NCBI GenBank assembly: GCA_950097015.1
Contig: CATNEN010000007.1
Location: forward strand, 11,347,001 to 11,411,000
DNA length: 64,000 nt
Direction: 5' to 3'
Source: Macrostomum hystrix
Taxonomy: Eukaryota > Platyhelminthes > Macrostomidae
Shown piece by piece: positions 32,440 to 45,400 of this stretch (its first letter is position 1; each line of letters starts with the position of its first letter). The translations under genes and the position numbers were made by a program. The notes beneath the pieces were generated by a model that was not told the DNA's origin, searched no databases, and saw only the letters and a list, made by a program, of their open reading frames with translations.

Positions 32440-35400
32440 ACGACGGGCGCCCGAATTCCACATGTCGCTCCGAAAGACCGACGACCCTCACCCCAGGTCC
32501 TCTGGCCTATTCTTGTGCATTGGCAGAGAATCGTGGAGGGGCTAAGAAAGACTTGAGCACTGCCCTTACAATATCAGCGGACTCTCTCATCACCGCCTTT
32601 TCCTGAGAGCGGAGGCTTTGCTGGACAAGAATCGGGCGGACAGAGCTGGACCGCAAGACATAGAAAGCACTTGCCCTGGCTGCGGTCCCTCTCCAGTCTG
32701 AGTCTGCTCAGCCAATAATGTTATTTTCATTTTCTTTGAAAATTGCTTCAGTTTGCAAAAATCTTTCAAAATTGTGCAGGTGAAGTGGAGCGAAATTATT
32801 CCATTCGAGTGCATGTCTTCTTGTCGAGAATCCTAGACGCCCCCCCTAGTGTCCTCCTAGGAACGATGCAACACTGCAACGATGCAACAATGCAACGTTG
32901 CAATTTTCGCTAGACAAAGTGCCAACAGTAAAACTTTTGCTACCCAAATTTTTGGATGTTTTCTAGTTGATTTTGAGTCTAGCTGTGGGTGAATAAAGCC
33001 TCAGGATAAAACTTGTATATTGCAAAGTACTTTTTTAGACAGTCAGAACCATCGCTGGGCAAGCTAGGATACTGTTAACTTGTCTAAGGAGGCCCAATCT
33101 CGTAAGGGTCCGGCGTTGCTGTATTCGCAAAAGAATTCACCAAGAATATCTTCAAAAAGCCCAATAAAACTACTTGTCCTTCAGCACGAACGCAACAGCG
33201 ACGGCTTCCAGCGATCTCGCACTCCTGAGAGCTGCAAAGGTCGACATTAGCAAACCATATTCACTGAACTGTTAAGCGTCAAGCGTATGGCTGCTCCCAG
33301 AAGTTTGACAAGTGTAGATCAAATGCTGCTCAATTAAACAGTTCGCGTAAAAATGGGCATCGCTGATTATGTATTTGGACTGGTATGAGTACTAGCGCTC
33401 AGAAATCTGGGTAGCATCGCATAGTGACTCCATCGCTGTGCTTCATGACATCATCATTCAGTTAGAAGGGGCTCGAGACACTGACATTAAATCTGCTCAC
33501 TTTGATGCTCGCTGATTCAGGCGCGTTTAAATCACTGAAAAACGATATGGGGAAATCATTAATAGGCCCACAGGTTAACATGTTTTCACTTAAAACCCTA
33601 AACACTTCTCTATGTGCTAATTAATTGTTGCCTGGTTTCAAAGGCCATTGCTATCTTTGGTAATAATAATAATAAGAATGTGGACGATGGCACATCATTT
33701 GGTGACAGTAGCCCCGCAGCCAGCAAGGAGGCAATTCTGCCCATTTCGCTGACTCCTGAGCACACACACACATATACCGTACGCAGGCACACACTCACAC
33801 AGGTGTGTACATCTGCCCTGACTTTATCATCGTCAGGCAGCGTACACTTCACTGTGCCTTCGAGGTAGGCCCTCAAAGGCGTAAATTGCATGACAAGCTG
33901 CGCCTTAAATGAATGTAGTCTCCCCACGGAATTGAGCTTAGGGACCTTGGTGCGAGAGGCAAACGCCTTAGACCGCTCTGCCACTGACCCCGCTATCTTA
34001 GGTACTGGTGTACAGTATGACTAAGTAATCGGCAGGTGACGAATTAAGTACTGGATACCATCACTCGGTGATGGTACTTTTTCTAATTTTGCTCTATCTC
34101 TGATAATAAAACTAGATCTGATCATGCTTCTTAACTCTCTATCTTGTCCTTAATCTTGACTTTCCTCAACAAATCTATCCCATCGTTTCAATACTCATTC
34201 AGAAAGTTCAAACTGACGAATTAACATATTTATTTCATACTTTACACTTTCTACATATTAAAATTCCTGAGGTCAGATTCGACGCAAGGTGCTACTCGGT
34301 TGTATCTGTGGCTGTGGCTCGTGAAGCAGAGGGCAGGTGTCTTAGCCTTGTACTAAGGGCTTGGGTTCATAAAAATCGCGCGGTTGAGGTGAGACAAGCC
34401 TTGTGGCTTCTCGTACACCTTTAAGTACAGCGAATGTTGAAACTGCCTGAAGTTAGGGCAAATGAACACCAGAAGAACCATAATGACCTTGCAACATTCC
34501 TTTGAGCGTTCGCGGTCTGATTAATTAGCAGAATTGTTATTCTGCTGCAGAAAAACGCTGCGACGCTGCCAAAGGAATTACACTAGCGTACCAACAGGCT
34601 TCTGCTGCGAATCCCGAGCACTTAAATTCACTGCAGTGAATCCGGTCAAATCTGCAAGCGCAAATTTGTTTCCACTTGGGTTTGCTGCTCCAATTCTAAA
34701 AGTTTAAACATTGAAAATGCTTTCTGAAAAAAAAACGAATTTTCAAGTGCTAACTGCAATATCCAGCTAGCAGTGCCGCTATCGGGTTTAGACGGCAGCA
34801 GGACTATGGAATAACAGGAGAATCAGCCGACCTCGGATCAACAATGTTCTGACGCGCTTGCAGTTTTGGGGCGGGGGCAGGAACTTCTCCCCCGCTGATC
34901 TGGCAATCGATTTGCCGATTACCAAGACCTTTACCAGAGCCTAGAAACCGGGTGATTCTGGCCGTGAGGAGTGTTTTCGCCCGAGCCCCGAACCGCAGTG
35001 TAGGATTGGGAAGACGTGGCTGGCCTAGCAGCGTGAAGTGGAGCGGAAGGGAAGCCCGGGCTGAGCCAGCAGCTGTTTGGCACGTCTCTTCAGCCTGCCA
35101 GCTCTGGGCAGCGCTGGAGCTGGGCTGCTCAGGGAAACTGCGGAATTTTCTGCGAGGCCTAACTTCCCTCGAAGATCGATTCAGAATATTTTCAGTAATT
35201 TCGCATTTTTTGTATACGAGCTATGTGAAATCGGATCTAAATTGCGTGGGCAGATTAAACTGCCAAGAGCCATTTGGGGCAGTGCGCCCAACACGCTGTG
35301 TCAGCGACTTTTCTAACTTGCCGACTTTACGTGGGTATAAAATATTAAGCTTTGAACCTTGATGCCGATCTTTAAACTAAGCAAAAAAATTTAGAATATT

Positions 35401-35640
35401 ATATTTACTAAGACTCATTCTGCAACACTAAAACAATTGTTCATGCGAAATGGGACTCCGGCTCTTAAAGAGCCACCTTTTAGGACAATTGAGCTTAAAT
35501 GCTCGTGCACGTGCAATCCAGCAAAGCTTTTACTGGGCCTAAAATTATCCTTTCGTATTTCAGATTTCGTATTTCGTATTTTGGATTATGATAACAAAAT
35601 GTATTTTCATTGTTTTAGTCGCACCAAAAAACTGAGAAAA
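32440..35640. other. spacer between gene 1 end and gene 2 promoter
   Basis: Apart from the SINE at 33688-33995 I see no gene. The open frame at 34952-35362 (plus) has no start context, domain or repeat that would support it. Direct CAACGATGCAAC-like repeats lie near 32868-32900. Confidence 0.6.
33688..33995 (-). mobile_element. tRNA-derived SINE, copy 1
   Basis: The minus strand starts with a tRNA-like head: GGGGTCAGTGGCAGAGCGGT is an A-box-like stretch, and a B-box-like AGCTCAATTCC follows about 45 bases later. Next comes a body with the GTGTGTGCCTGCGTACGGTA motif shared by the copies at 38.9, 48.8 and 62.1 kb. Copies differ by many substitutions, so the family is not very young. Confidence 0.75.
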
Positions 35641-35645
35641 ACAAA

Positions 35646-35687
35646 TTTATTGAACTTTACTGCGTCAACGAGGATTCGACCTTTATT
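35646..35687 (-). terminator. poly(A) signals of gene 1
   Basis: Two AATAAA hexamers on the minus strand, at 35682-35687 and 35646-35651, 131 and 167 bases beyond the gene 1 stop. The first lies at nearly the same distance as in gene 2. Confidence 0.65.
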
Positions 35688-35817
35688 TGTAGCTTCAACA
35701 CAAGACTCAGTCATCAGAGTACCACCGCAGGCGGTCCCCGTAAAGCAGAGAGAAAATAATCCAACACCCGCTTAAAAGTTCAGTTTTGGAGTAAAAAGTC
35801 CCTTTCGGGTATTCCGC

Positions 35818-38800
35818 TCATTGCTTCTTGGATTTGACGCTCTTCCTGCTTGAAGATCGTCTCTTCCTTCGCGCAGCGCGAGCAGCCCTCCTCTTGCTCC
35901 TGCGTCCGCTCCGCTTGGCCCGGACACAACGCGCCACCAGACGACGGTTTTTCCTTCGGAAGGCGCCTCGTCTTCTGTACAGCCGGTGCAGCTTTCTCAG
36001 CTTATGCTTGAGCTTGCGAGTGAGCTTGGGAGCGACAGCTCGGCGCTTCCGGCGGCTGAGTTTCGTCAGCCGGCGGCGGGCTGCTACGAATTTCTTGATC
36101 TGACGTTTGGCCGCACGGCGGAATCGACGGTGAAGCTTGGACCGCTGCCTCCTGACAACGCATCGAGAGCCCTTACCACAGCGCTTCTTGCTGCAGGGGT
36201 CTAGAAAATATATTTCATGGGAGGGAATGAAATGAAATAAGGCTTGCTTACTTAAAAGTAGCAAATTTAGTGTATGAAGCTAAATATGTACAGTATTCAT
36301 ATTTCAGTTTTGATGAGTGAGTGCTAACGAAGATGAGTGCTGCATCCATGCGAGTGCATCACCCAACCTCACGTAAGGTGTTTGGTTGATTTATGGGGCT
36401 TTAACTTCAAGAGGCTCACGGGGCTCTCCTCACTAATTTAGAAAACGAGAAAGAGTTTCGAAGTGAGGAACTCACTGGTTCGCTTCTTGACGCAGGTTGC
36501 ACGTGCGTGAAAACGTCTTTTGTGTCGCAGGAATCGTCTGGAGAAGCGCCTAGCCGCGCGCCAAAAGCGACGTTTTAGCGCAGCCCTCTGTCTTCGGAAG
36601 GCTCTTCGCGACCGGATTCGATATCTGTGCAGCTTTCGTCGAACTGAGCGTTTCACAGCCCTGACGCGCTTGGTGAGCTTGCGACCGCGGTGACGCTTGC
36701 TGATGGATCGGCGAACCTTTTTGTACTTCTTCGACACTCGTCTAGCAAAGCGTCGCCTCTTGTTGCGCAGATGCTTGATCAGGCGCCGAGTCTGGCGTCT
36801 GAGGCGCCTTCGGTTAATTCTTGCGTACCAACGGTAAATTCGGAATGCACGAGTAGGCACCCTTCTGACAACGCATCGCCTGCCCTTGGAGCACTTCACC
36901 TTGCTGCACTTGCCTACAATGACATGTTATGATCACGCAAATTATTTATAATTTTGTATTTGTAGGTTTTACTGTTCGAGTGCAACAAGTATATTCCTTT
37001 TTCATTAAAGTACATGACACAGCTGTAAATAGTGTACTTACTGGCTTTTCTTACACAGCGACCAACAGTTGTGGTCTTTCCATTCTTGGCCTTGATCTTC
37101 TGCACCTTGCATCTGTATCCGCGACTGCAGCGCTTTCTCCGGCAAGGATTGACGGACACGCAGAAGGCTCGGCGGACAAAGCGACGTCTGTAACGCCTAG
37201 ACCTCTTGAACCTTCGAAGCCGCTTTTTTAGGGCCTTCGCAACGGTGACCCTTCGCTTGTAGAAGGATACGACTGCGCGCTTCAGTGTTCTTCGGTACCC
37301 ACTTCGGATCTTTCGGTAACGCTTCAGAATTCTCTTCTTGAGCTTCTTCCTGTCGGCAGCTGTGGTCTTCTTGGCCCTTCGGTAAGCCGCCTTCAACTCG
37401 CGGAGCTGTCTTGCAACTCGCCTTTTCAATGAGTTGACGCGACGGGCAAATCTGCGTGCGTTTCTTCTGAACTTTCTGAAGACCGACTTTCTGACTCGCT
37501 TTTTCGACTTGGCGTATTTGCGTAGACTGCGTCTTGACACCCTCCGGATGGTCCGCCTGAACTTCCTTCGGAAGCGGCGAGCGGCCCGTCTGTATCTGCC
37601 CCATAGGAAGGAGCGAGATTTTCTGGCTCGTCGAACAGATCGGGACCTGGATTTGCGGCTACCCTTTCTGGCTCTCCTGTTACGGCGCGTAACAATCAAT
37701 CTTCGAAGAGCTCGGCCGAACCAGCGTTTAAAAGATTTGACAGCTCGTCTCCTGCGTCGCTGCAGACGTCTGCTCTTGTACTGTCTACGCAGCTTGCGGA
37801 GTCTTGGAATGTAGCGCACAATTCGGGAGCGCAGTCGCTTGTTGCCGCGTTTCACGCTTCTTCTGTACCGCCTGAACCAACGGCGGGGAACGATAGTCGA
37901 GACGCAGCGCTTGCCCGAGCCGCACTTGACGTTCTTGCAGGACCCTAAAATTGACACGATGAATGTTCATTTTACTGCTGAAAGCCTAATTTTCAATATT
38001 TATCTATAACTTAATAACTCACTCTTGACTCGCCGGATGCATCGAGCTACAACCTTAACTCGCTTCTTGAATGCTGCTTTCCTTCCGTATTTTTTTCGCA
38101 GCGCCTTAAGCTTCCTAGCAAAACGCCTTCTTGCAAGCTTAACGGAACGTCGGTACTGTCTGCGAGCAGCTCTCCTGGCTCGCCTGAGACTCCTCACTCT
38201 GCGTCGCAGAGCTGCCCTCGGAGTGCGTCTGGCAGCAGCGCTCTTGGCCCGCCTAAGAACGGAACGGTGTCTGGCGAGGTGCTTTCGGAACTGTCTTGAA
38301 GACCTGCGGGCCTTGTCATACAGTGAGCTGAGCAGCCTTTGGCGAACCGCGCGATAAGACTTAGACAGGATTCGTTTCTCTTGGCGGAAGGCCGCAAACT
38401 TCTTGGAGAAACGCTTTACGTTTCTGCAGGCAAAGCCTGATTTGCACTTAACGCGGTAGCAGTGGTTGACTGCGCACTTTGCGATGTGCTTCACAAATCG
38501 ACGTCTTCTGTATCTTCGGGAGAGACGTGCAGCTCGCTTTCTGAAGTTCCTTCTGAGGCGGCGGAGAGCTTTCTTAAAGCCTCTTCTTTGCTTGCGAAGC
38601 TTGGATCGAAGGAAGCTTCTGCGACGCTTCCAAGCCTTTCTCAGACCCTTCACTTTTTTTGCGTTGTTTGCCTTGGCAGCTATAGCAATGACCTTGCGAC
38701 TCGCCTTGGCAACCAGCTTGTAAGCTGCGTGGGCGTTTCGCCTGCTTCTTCTGAAGCTCGCACGAAGAGCGTTTCGCCTTGAGTGATAGCCGCGGAAAAT

Positions 38801-39431
38801 CTTGCGTCTGATTGAACGGAACTTGCGTCCAGTCTTGGTCAGGGTGCGCCTGACAATACACCGGGAGCCTCTTGCACAACGCTTTCTGGAGCACAAGACT
38901 GAAATCCAAAATATTAGCATCATTTTTTGGGAGGCCTGTGGGCACTCGCACATCATTTGGTAACAGCCGACCCGCAGCAAGCGAGAAGGCAACTGTACCA
39001 ATTATGCTTGCTCCTGAGCACACACGCACACAGATACCGTACGCAGGCACACACTCACCCATATGACTTTCTCTTCGTCAGGCATTGTACAATCTCACTG
39101 TGCCTTGGAGGTTGGAGGCACGACAAGCCCCCAAGCTTTCTCTCCACGGCTGCGCACCAAATAGTTGTGGCCTCGCCGCGGAATCGAGCTCAGGGACTTT
39201 GGTGCGAGAGGCAAACGCGTTAATCACTATGCCACTCCCCTTAAATCCGAAAGTCGCAACGTAATGTCTGAGATGACACTCTGATAGCATCTTAGACTAA
39301 AATGAAAAAATCCCCATCAATTAATATACCTTTAGGTCTGACGCATCTGGCGACAAAACGTCGGCTGCGACGAGACAGTCGTTGGGCGACACACACGCGT
39401 CCTCTGCGGCATCTCCTGTTTTGGCACACAC
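35818..39431 (-). CDS. gene 1 exons 12-16: Cys module and four long Arg-rich modules, C-terminus
   Basis: Exons 39330-39431, 38023-38898, 37042-37944, 36476-36913 and 35818-36200. Exon 12 is a short C-x4-C-x2-G-x-V-C module. Exons 13-16 are the counterparts of gene 2 exons 35-38. Exon 16 does not splice on; it runs past the place of the gene 2 donor into about 30 Arg/Ser/Ala/Lys-rich residues and a stop. The intron between exons 12 and 13 contains a SINE. The tail ends Lys-Lys-Gln. Confidence 0.87.
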
Positions 39432-42400
39432 CTGAAAACCATATTTTGTATATATCGGATTAGTGTTAGAAAGCAAAACCATATGAGCTTCCGATAAGTA
39501 AAATGCATAAGCTGACTTACTCCTACGCCGCCGTCGGACACATCGGGCCTTTAGACCAGTCGCTCGTCTTAGTCGACGCTGTAGGAATGCTGTGGAGCGT
39601 CTGTATCTCCTACTCAGCTTAGCAAGGTAAAGTCTGTGCCTTCGGACCCTCTGGTCCCTCTGCCTTCTCTCTGCTGCAGTGGGGGTGGTCGACTTGCATC
39701 GGTAGTTGATCTCCATGTACTTAAAAGTTCCGACGCAGGGATCACCGAAGAAGGAGTTGCTTGCCAGCACTGAACACGACGCTTTACCCTGGCATGCTTT
39801 TCTGACCAAGCTGTCAGCGTTTCCAGATCGGCAGCTGATCGAGTGGATTGGTCCGTTCTTGCACAAGCTGTTGGTTGTACGGCCGTAGAGGGCAGACAGC
39901 ACTTCGATTGAGGACCCGGAAGTGCATCTCAGAGTGGAAGATCCATGCTCACATGAGCGAGCCAGGTGGGTGCCTGTTTGAATTAAAATACTCAACGTTC
40001 AAAAACGACTGCGTCAGAATGACAAGTCAGAAGGGTGGTTCGAAGCCGAACTCACCACTGTATCTTGTAGTTCTTCTAGCAAAAGCGCTAAGGTAGGCAT
40101 TGATGCGCTTGACGGATGCAGCCCTGCGCCTGTTGTAAGTCGCTGTAACTTTGGCCAGCAGTCGGTTGTATCGCCTGGAAGCTCTCAGCCTCTGGGATCG
40201 AGAGAAGCGGTATCGAGCAACACAGCGCCTGTTGCGGCCGCAGCGGGCAACCTCGCATGGGGCTGCGTATGGCAGAGAATCAATGATTTTACACGGCAAT
40301 GAGAATCAAGGGCATAGACTTCCATGTACACATATATTCCATGCACTAAGAATTCTAGATTTACGCTTACACTTGATTGCTTTGCACCTGGCGGTTCGGA
40401 CATTTCTGATCGCAGCGCCAACCCGAAGCCTGGTGTTAGTAACAACACAACGCTGACCTCGCTTGCAGACTGCCTTGCCACACAGTCCTGTGGAATGTTT
40501 TCAATGTTTTTCATGTGAAACGAAAATAAAATGAAATAACTGCGATGTCTATCATTCTATATGTAATTTTAGTTCGAAATTTACAACTTACGTCGTGGCT
40601 TTCGGACGCAGGTTGGACGATAGGCCAACTTGCCGATGAATCTCAGCTTTCTCAGTGCGCAGCGGCGTCGTCTGCCACACCTGACTCGCTTGCAGATTGC
40701 TGAATGAATTGTTTGGGTATAGATATTAATTGAAGTATTATTCAAGTTAAAATTTAATTGAAGTGTAGTATATAATAATAACGCATACCTGAACTAGCGG
40801 TGGCGAAAGCGCAGCGACCAGTTGTAGAGTGATACTTGTTGAAAATCCTCAGGATCCTAGCCTGCCTTCGTGAGTAATTCTTGGCCAGTCGGGCCAGCTG
40901 AGCCTGGAGGCGCTGCTGTCTGAGCGATCGCTCCTTAAGCATTGCTGGAGTGGGGTTGAATGTCTTGCATCGGTAGCTGATCTTCATGTACTTGTACGTG
41001 CCGACGCAGGGGTCACCAAAGACGGAGTTGCTGCTGCTGATTCTGCATGACTGTCTACCCTGGCACGAGCTTCTCACTCGGGAGGTTGCCGATGCCGCTG
41101 AGCAGTGTGTCGTTTTGATAGATTTGCTTGGACATTCAATCTTGTTGGAGCGGCCATAGAAACCAGACAGAATTTCGATTGTGTAACCATTCGGGCAGCT
41201 GATGGAAACAGTGGAGTGCTCACAAGCATGTTTGTTGCTTCTGCCTGCAAGTGTATTACTCTGCGAGTTAGTTTACTTCACAGACTTGTTTCATATCAGA
41301 CCTAATAGTAATCGATCAGAAAATAGGACTTACCCGTGTAGGATGCGACAGGTTTTCTTAGGAACGCGTCAAATTCAGCCTGGGCCTTTGCCCTCTTAGC
41401 CCTGTACTGATTCAGAGCGCTGGCTGAACGACTTCTGTACGCCTTGGCTGCAGCTGCCCTTACTCGGGCCGAATAGCGGTAGCGGCGGAAGCAGGAAGTG
41501 CCACGACCGCAACGGAACTTGCCGCACTTGGCCAATTTTCTGTTTCTTCTGTTAGCTGAGAACATTAAAATACGAGCGGAGAATGTAAATTGAAGTGCTT
41601 AGTGTCAAGCGGCCTATTTATATACAAAAAAATTATTTTGCTTATATTATCTACGGCTCGTACTTCTAAAAACATTACTCACCTCGTCTTCTGGCGAATC
41701 CCCTTCTAGAATTGCGCCTTCGATTCTTTAGAGCTCTTCTTGCTCTTCTCAAAGCTCGTCTAATGCGCCTGGAAACCCGTCCTGATTTCTTCGAAGATCT
41801 TCTCCTTGTCACGCGTCTCCTCTGAGTACCTCGTCGCCTTCTAATAACAAGTCTCCTGATGGAACGCCTTCTACGTCCGAAGAAGCGCCTGGCCTTTCTG
41901 GAGCCTCGTCTAACGCGTCTTGAGAATCGTCTGGCCCGCTTGATAGCTCGTCGGCTTCCGATCACAAGTCTCCTTCTGATGGAACGCCTTCTACGTCCGA
42001 AGAAGCGCCTGGCCTTTCGGGAGCCTCGTCTAACGCGTCTTGAGAATCGTCTGGCCCGCTTGATAGCTCGTCGGCTTCCGATCACAAGTCTCCTTCTGAT
42101 GGAACGCCTTCTACGTCCGAAGAAGCGCCTGGCCTTTCGGGAGCCTCGTCTAACGCGTCTTGAGAATCGTCTGGCCCGCTTGATAGCTCGTCGGCTTCCG
42201 ATCACAAGTCTCCTTCTGATGGAACGCCTTCTACGTCCGAAGAAGCGCCTGGCCTTTCGGGAGCCTCGTCTAACGCGTCTTGAGAATCGTCTGGCCCGCT
42301 TGATAGCTCGTCGGCTTCTGATCGCAAGTCTCCTTCTGATGGAACGCCTTCTACGTCCGAAGAAGCGCCTGGCCTTTCGGGAGCCTCGTCTAACGCGTCT

Positions 42401-45400
42401 TGAGAATCGTCTGGCCCGCTTGATAGCTCGTCGGCTTCCGATCACAAGTCTCCTTCTGATGGAACGCCTTCTACGTCCGAAGAAGCGCCTGGCCTTTCGG
42501 GAGCCTCGTCTAACGCGTCTTGAGAATCGTCTGGCCCGCTTGATAGCTCGTCGGCTTCCGATCACAAGTCTCCTTCTGATGGAACGCCTTCTACGTCCGA
42601 AGAAGCGCCTGGCCTTTCGGGAGCCTCGTCTAACGCGTCTTGAGAATCGTCTGGCCCGCTTGATAGCTCGTCGGCTTCTGATCGCAAGTCTCCTTCTGAT
42701 GGAACGCCTTCTACGTCCGAAGAAGCGCCTGGCCTTTCGGGAGCCTCGTCTAACGCGTCTTGAGAATCGTCTGGCCCGCTTGATAGCTCGTCGGCTTCCG
42801 ATCACAAGTCTCCTTCTGATGGAACGCCTTCTACGTCCGAAGAAGCGCCTGGCCTTTCGGGAGCCTCGTCTAACGCGTCTTGAGAATCGTCTGGCCCGCT
42901 TGATAGCTCGTCGGCTTCCGATCACAAGTCTCCTTCTGATGGAACGCCTTCTACGTCCGAAGAAGCGCCTAGCCTTTCGGGAGCCTCGTCTAACGCGTCT
43001 TGAGAATCGTCTGGCCCGCTTGATAGCTCGTCGGCTTCCGATCACAAGTCTCCTTCTGATGGAACGCCTTCTACGTCCGAAGAAGCGCCTGGCCTTTCGG
43101 GAGCCTCGTCTAACGCGTCTTGAGAATCGTCTGGCCCGCTTGATAGCTCGTCGGCTTCCGATCACAAGTCTCCTTCTGATGGAACGCCTTCTACGTCCGA
43201 AGAAGCGCCTGGCCTTTCGGGAGCCTCGTCTAACGCGTCTTGAGAATCGTCTGGCCCGCTTGATAGCTCGTCGGCTTCCGATCACAAGTCTCCTTCTGAT
43301 GGAACGCCTTCTACGTCCGAAGAAGCGCCTGGCCTTTCGGGAGCCTCGTCTAACGCGTCTTGAGAATCGTCTGGCAAGCTTGATAGCTCGTCGGCTTCTG
43401 GTCGCAAGTCTCCTTCTGATGGAACGCCTTCTACGTCCGAAGAAGCGCCTGGCCTTTCGGGAGCCTCGTCTAACGCGTCTTGAGAATCGTCTGGCAAGCT
43501 TGATAGCTCGTCGGCTTCTGGTCGCAAGTCTCCTTCTGATGGAACGCCTTCTACGTCCGAAGAAGCGCCTGGCCTTTCGGGAGCCTCGTCTAACACGTCT
43601 TGAGAATCGTCTGGCCCGCTTGATAGCTCGTCGGCTTCCGATCACAAGTCTCCTTCTGATGGAACGCCTTCTACGTCCGAAGAAGCGCCTGGCCTTTCGG
43701 GAGCCTCGTCTAACGCGTCTTGAGAATCGTCTGGCAAGCTTGATAGCTCGTCGGCTTCTGGTCGCAAGTCTCCTTCTGATGGAACGCCTTCTACGTCCGA
43801 AGAAGCGCCTGGCCTTTCGGGAGCCTCGTCTAACGCGTCTTGAGAATCGTCTGGCAAGCTTGATAGCTCGTCGGCTTCTGGTCGCAAGTCTCCTTCTGAT
43901 GGAACGCCTTCTACGTCCGAAGAAGCGCCTGGCCTTTCGGGAGCCTCGTCTAACACGTCTTGAGAATCGTCTGGCCCGCTTGATAGCTCGTCGGCTTCTG
44001 ATCGCAAGTCTCCTTCTGATTGAAAGCCTTCTACGTCCGAAGAAGCGCCTGGCCTTTCGGGAGCCTCGTCTAACACGTCTTGAGAATCGTCTGGCCCGCT
44101 TGATAGCTCGTCGGCTTCTGATCGCAAGTCTCCTTCCGATTGAACGCCTTCTACGTCCGAAGAAGCGCCTGGCCTTTCGGGAGCCTCGTCTAACGCGTCT
44201 TGAGAATCGTCTGGCCCGCTTGATAGCTCGTCGGCTTCCGATCACAAGTCTCCTTCTGATGGAACGCCTTCTACGTCCGAAGAAGCGCCTGGCCTTTCGG
44301 GAGCCTCGTCTAACGCGTCTTGAGAATCGTCTGGCCCGCTTGATAGCTCGTCGGCTTCCGATCACAAGTCTCCTTCTGATGGAACGCCTTCTACGTCCGA
44401 AGAAGCGCCTGGCCTTTCGGGAGCCTCGTCTAACGCGTCTTGAGAATCGTCTGGCAAGCTTGATAGCTCGTCGGCTTCTGGTCGCAAGTCTCCTTCTGAT
44501 GGAACGCCTTCTACGTCCGAAGAAGCGCCTGGCCTTTCGGGAGCCTCGTCTAACGCGTCTTGAGAATCGTCTGGCAAGCTTGATAGCTCGTCGGCTTCTG
44601 GTCGCAAGTCTCCTTCTGATGGAACGCCTTCTACGTCCGAAGAAGCGCCTGGCCTTTCGGGAGCCTCGTCTAACACGTCTTGAGAATCGTCTGGCCCGCT
44701 TGATAGCTCGTCGGCTTCCGATCACAAGTCTCCTTCTGATGGAACGCCTTCTACGTCCGAAGAAGCGCCTGGCCTTTCGGGAGCCTCGTCTAACGCGTCT
44801 TGAGAATCGTCTGGCAAGCTTGATAGCTCGTCGGCTTCTGGTCGCAAGTCTCCTTCTGATGGAACGCCTTCTACGTCCGAAGAAGCGCCTGGCCTTTCGG
44901 GAGCCTCGTCTAACGCGTCTTGAGAATCGTCTGGCAAGCTTGATAGCTCGTCGGCTTCTGGTCGCAAGTCTTCTTCTGATGGAACGCCTTCTACGTCCGA
45001 AGAAGCGCCTGGCCTTTCGGGAGCCTCGTCTAACACGTCTTGAGAATCGTCTGGCCCGCTTGATAGCTCGTCGGCTTCTGATCGCAAGTCTCCTTCTGAT
45101 TGAAAGCCTTCTACGTCCGAAGAAGCGCCTGGCCTTTCGGGAGCCTCGTCTAACACGTCTTGAGAATCGTCTGGCCCGCTTGATAGCTCGTCGGCTTCTG
45201 ATCGCAAGTCTCCTTCCGATTGAACGCCTTCTACGTCCGAAGAAGCGCCTGGCCTTTCGGGAGCCTCGTCTAACGCGTCTTGAGAATCGTCTGGCCCGCT
45301 TGATAGCTCGTCGTACACTGCGCCGTCTTCTGGACACACAGCGCTTGGATCCGCGTCGAGCCCTTCGCAATCGTCGCTTGAGAGACACAAGTCGTCTTCT

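Noticed and set aside
34952-35362. 136-residue plus-strand frame in the spacer
   Set aside because: No supporting features and overlapping alternative frames.
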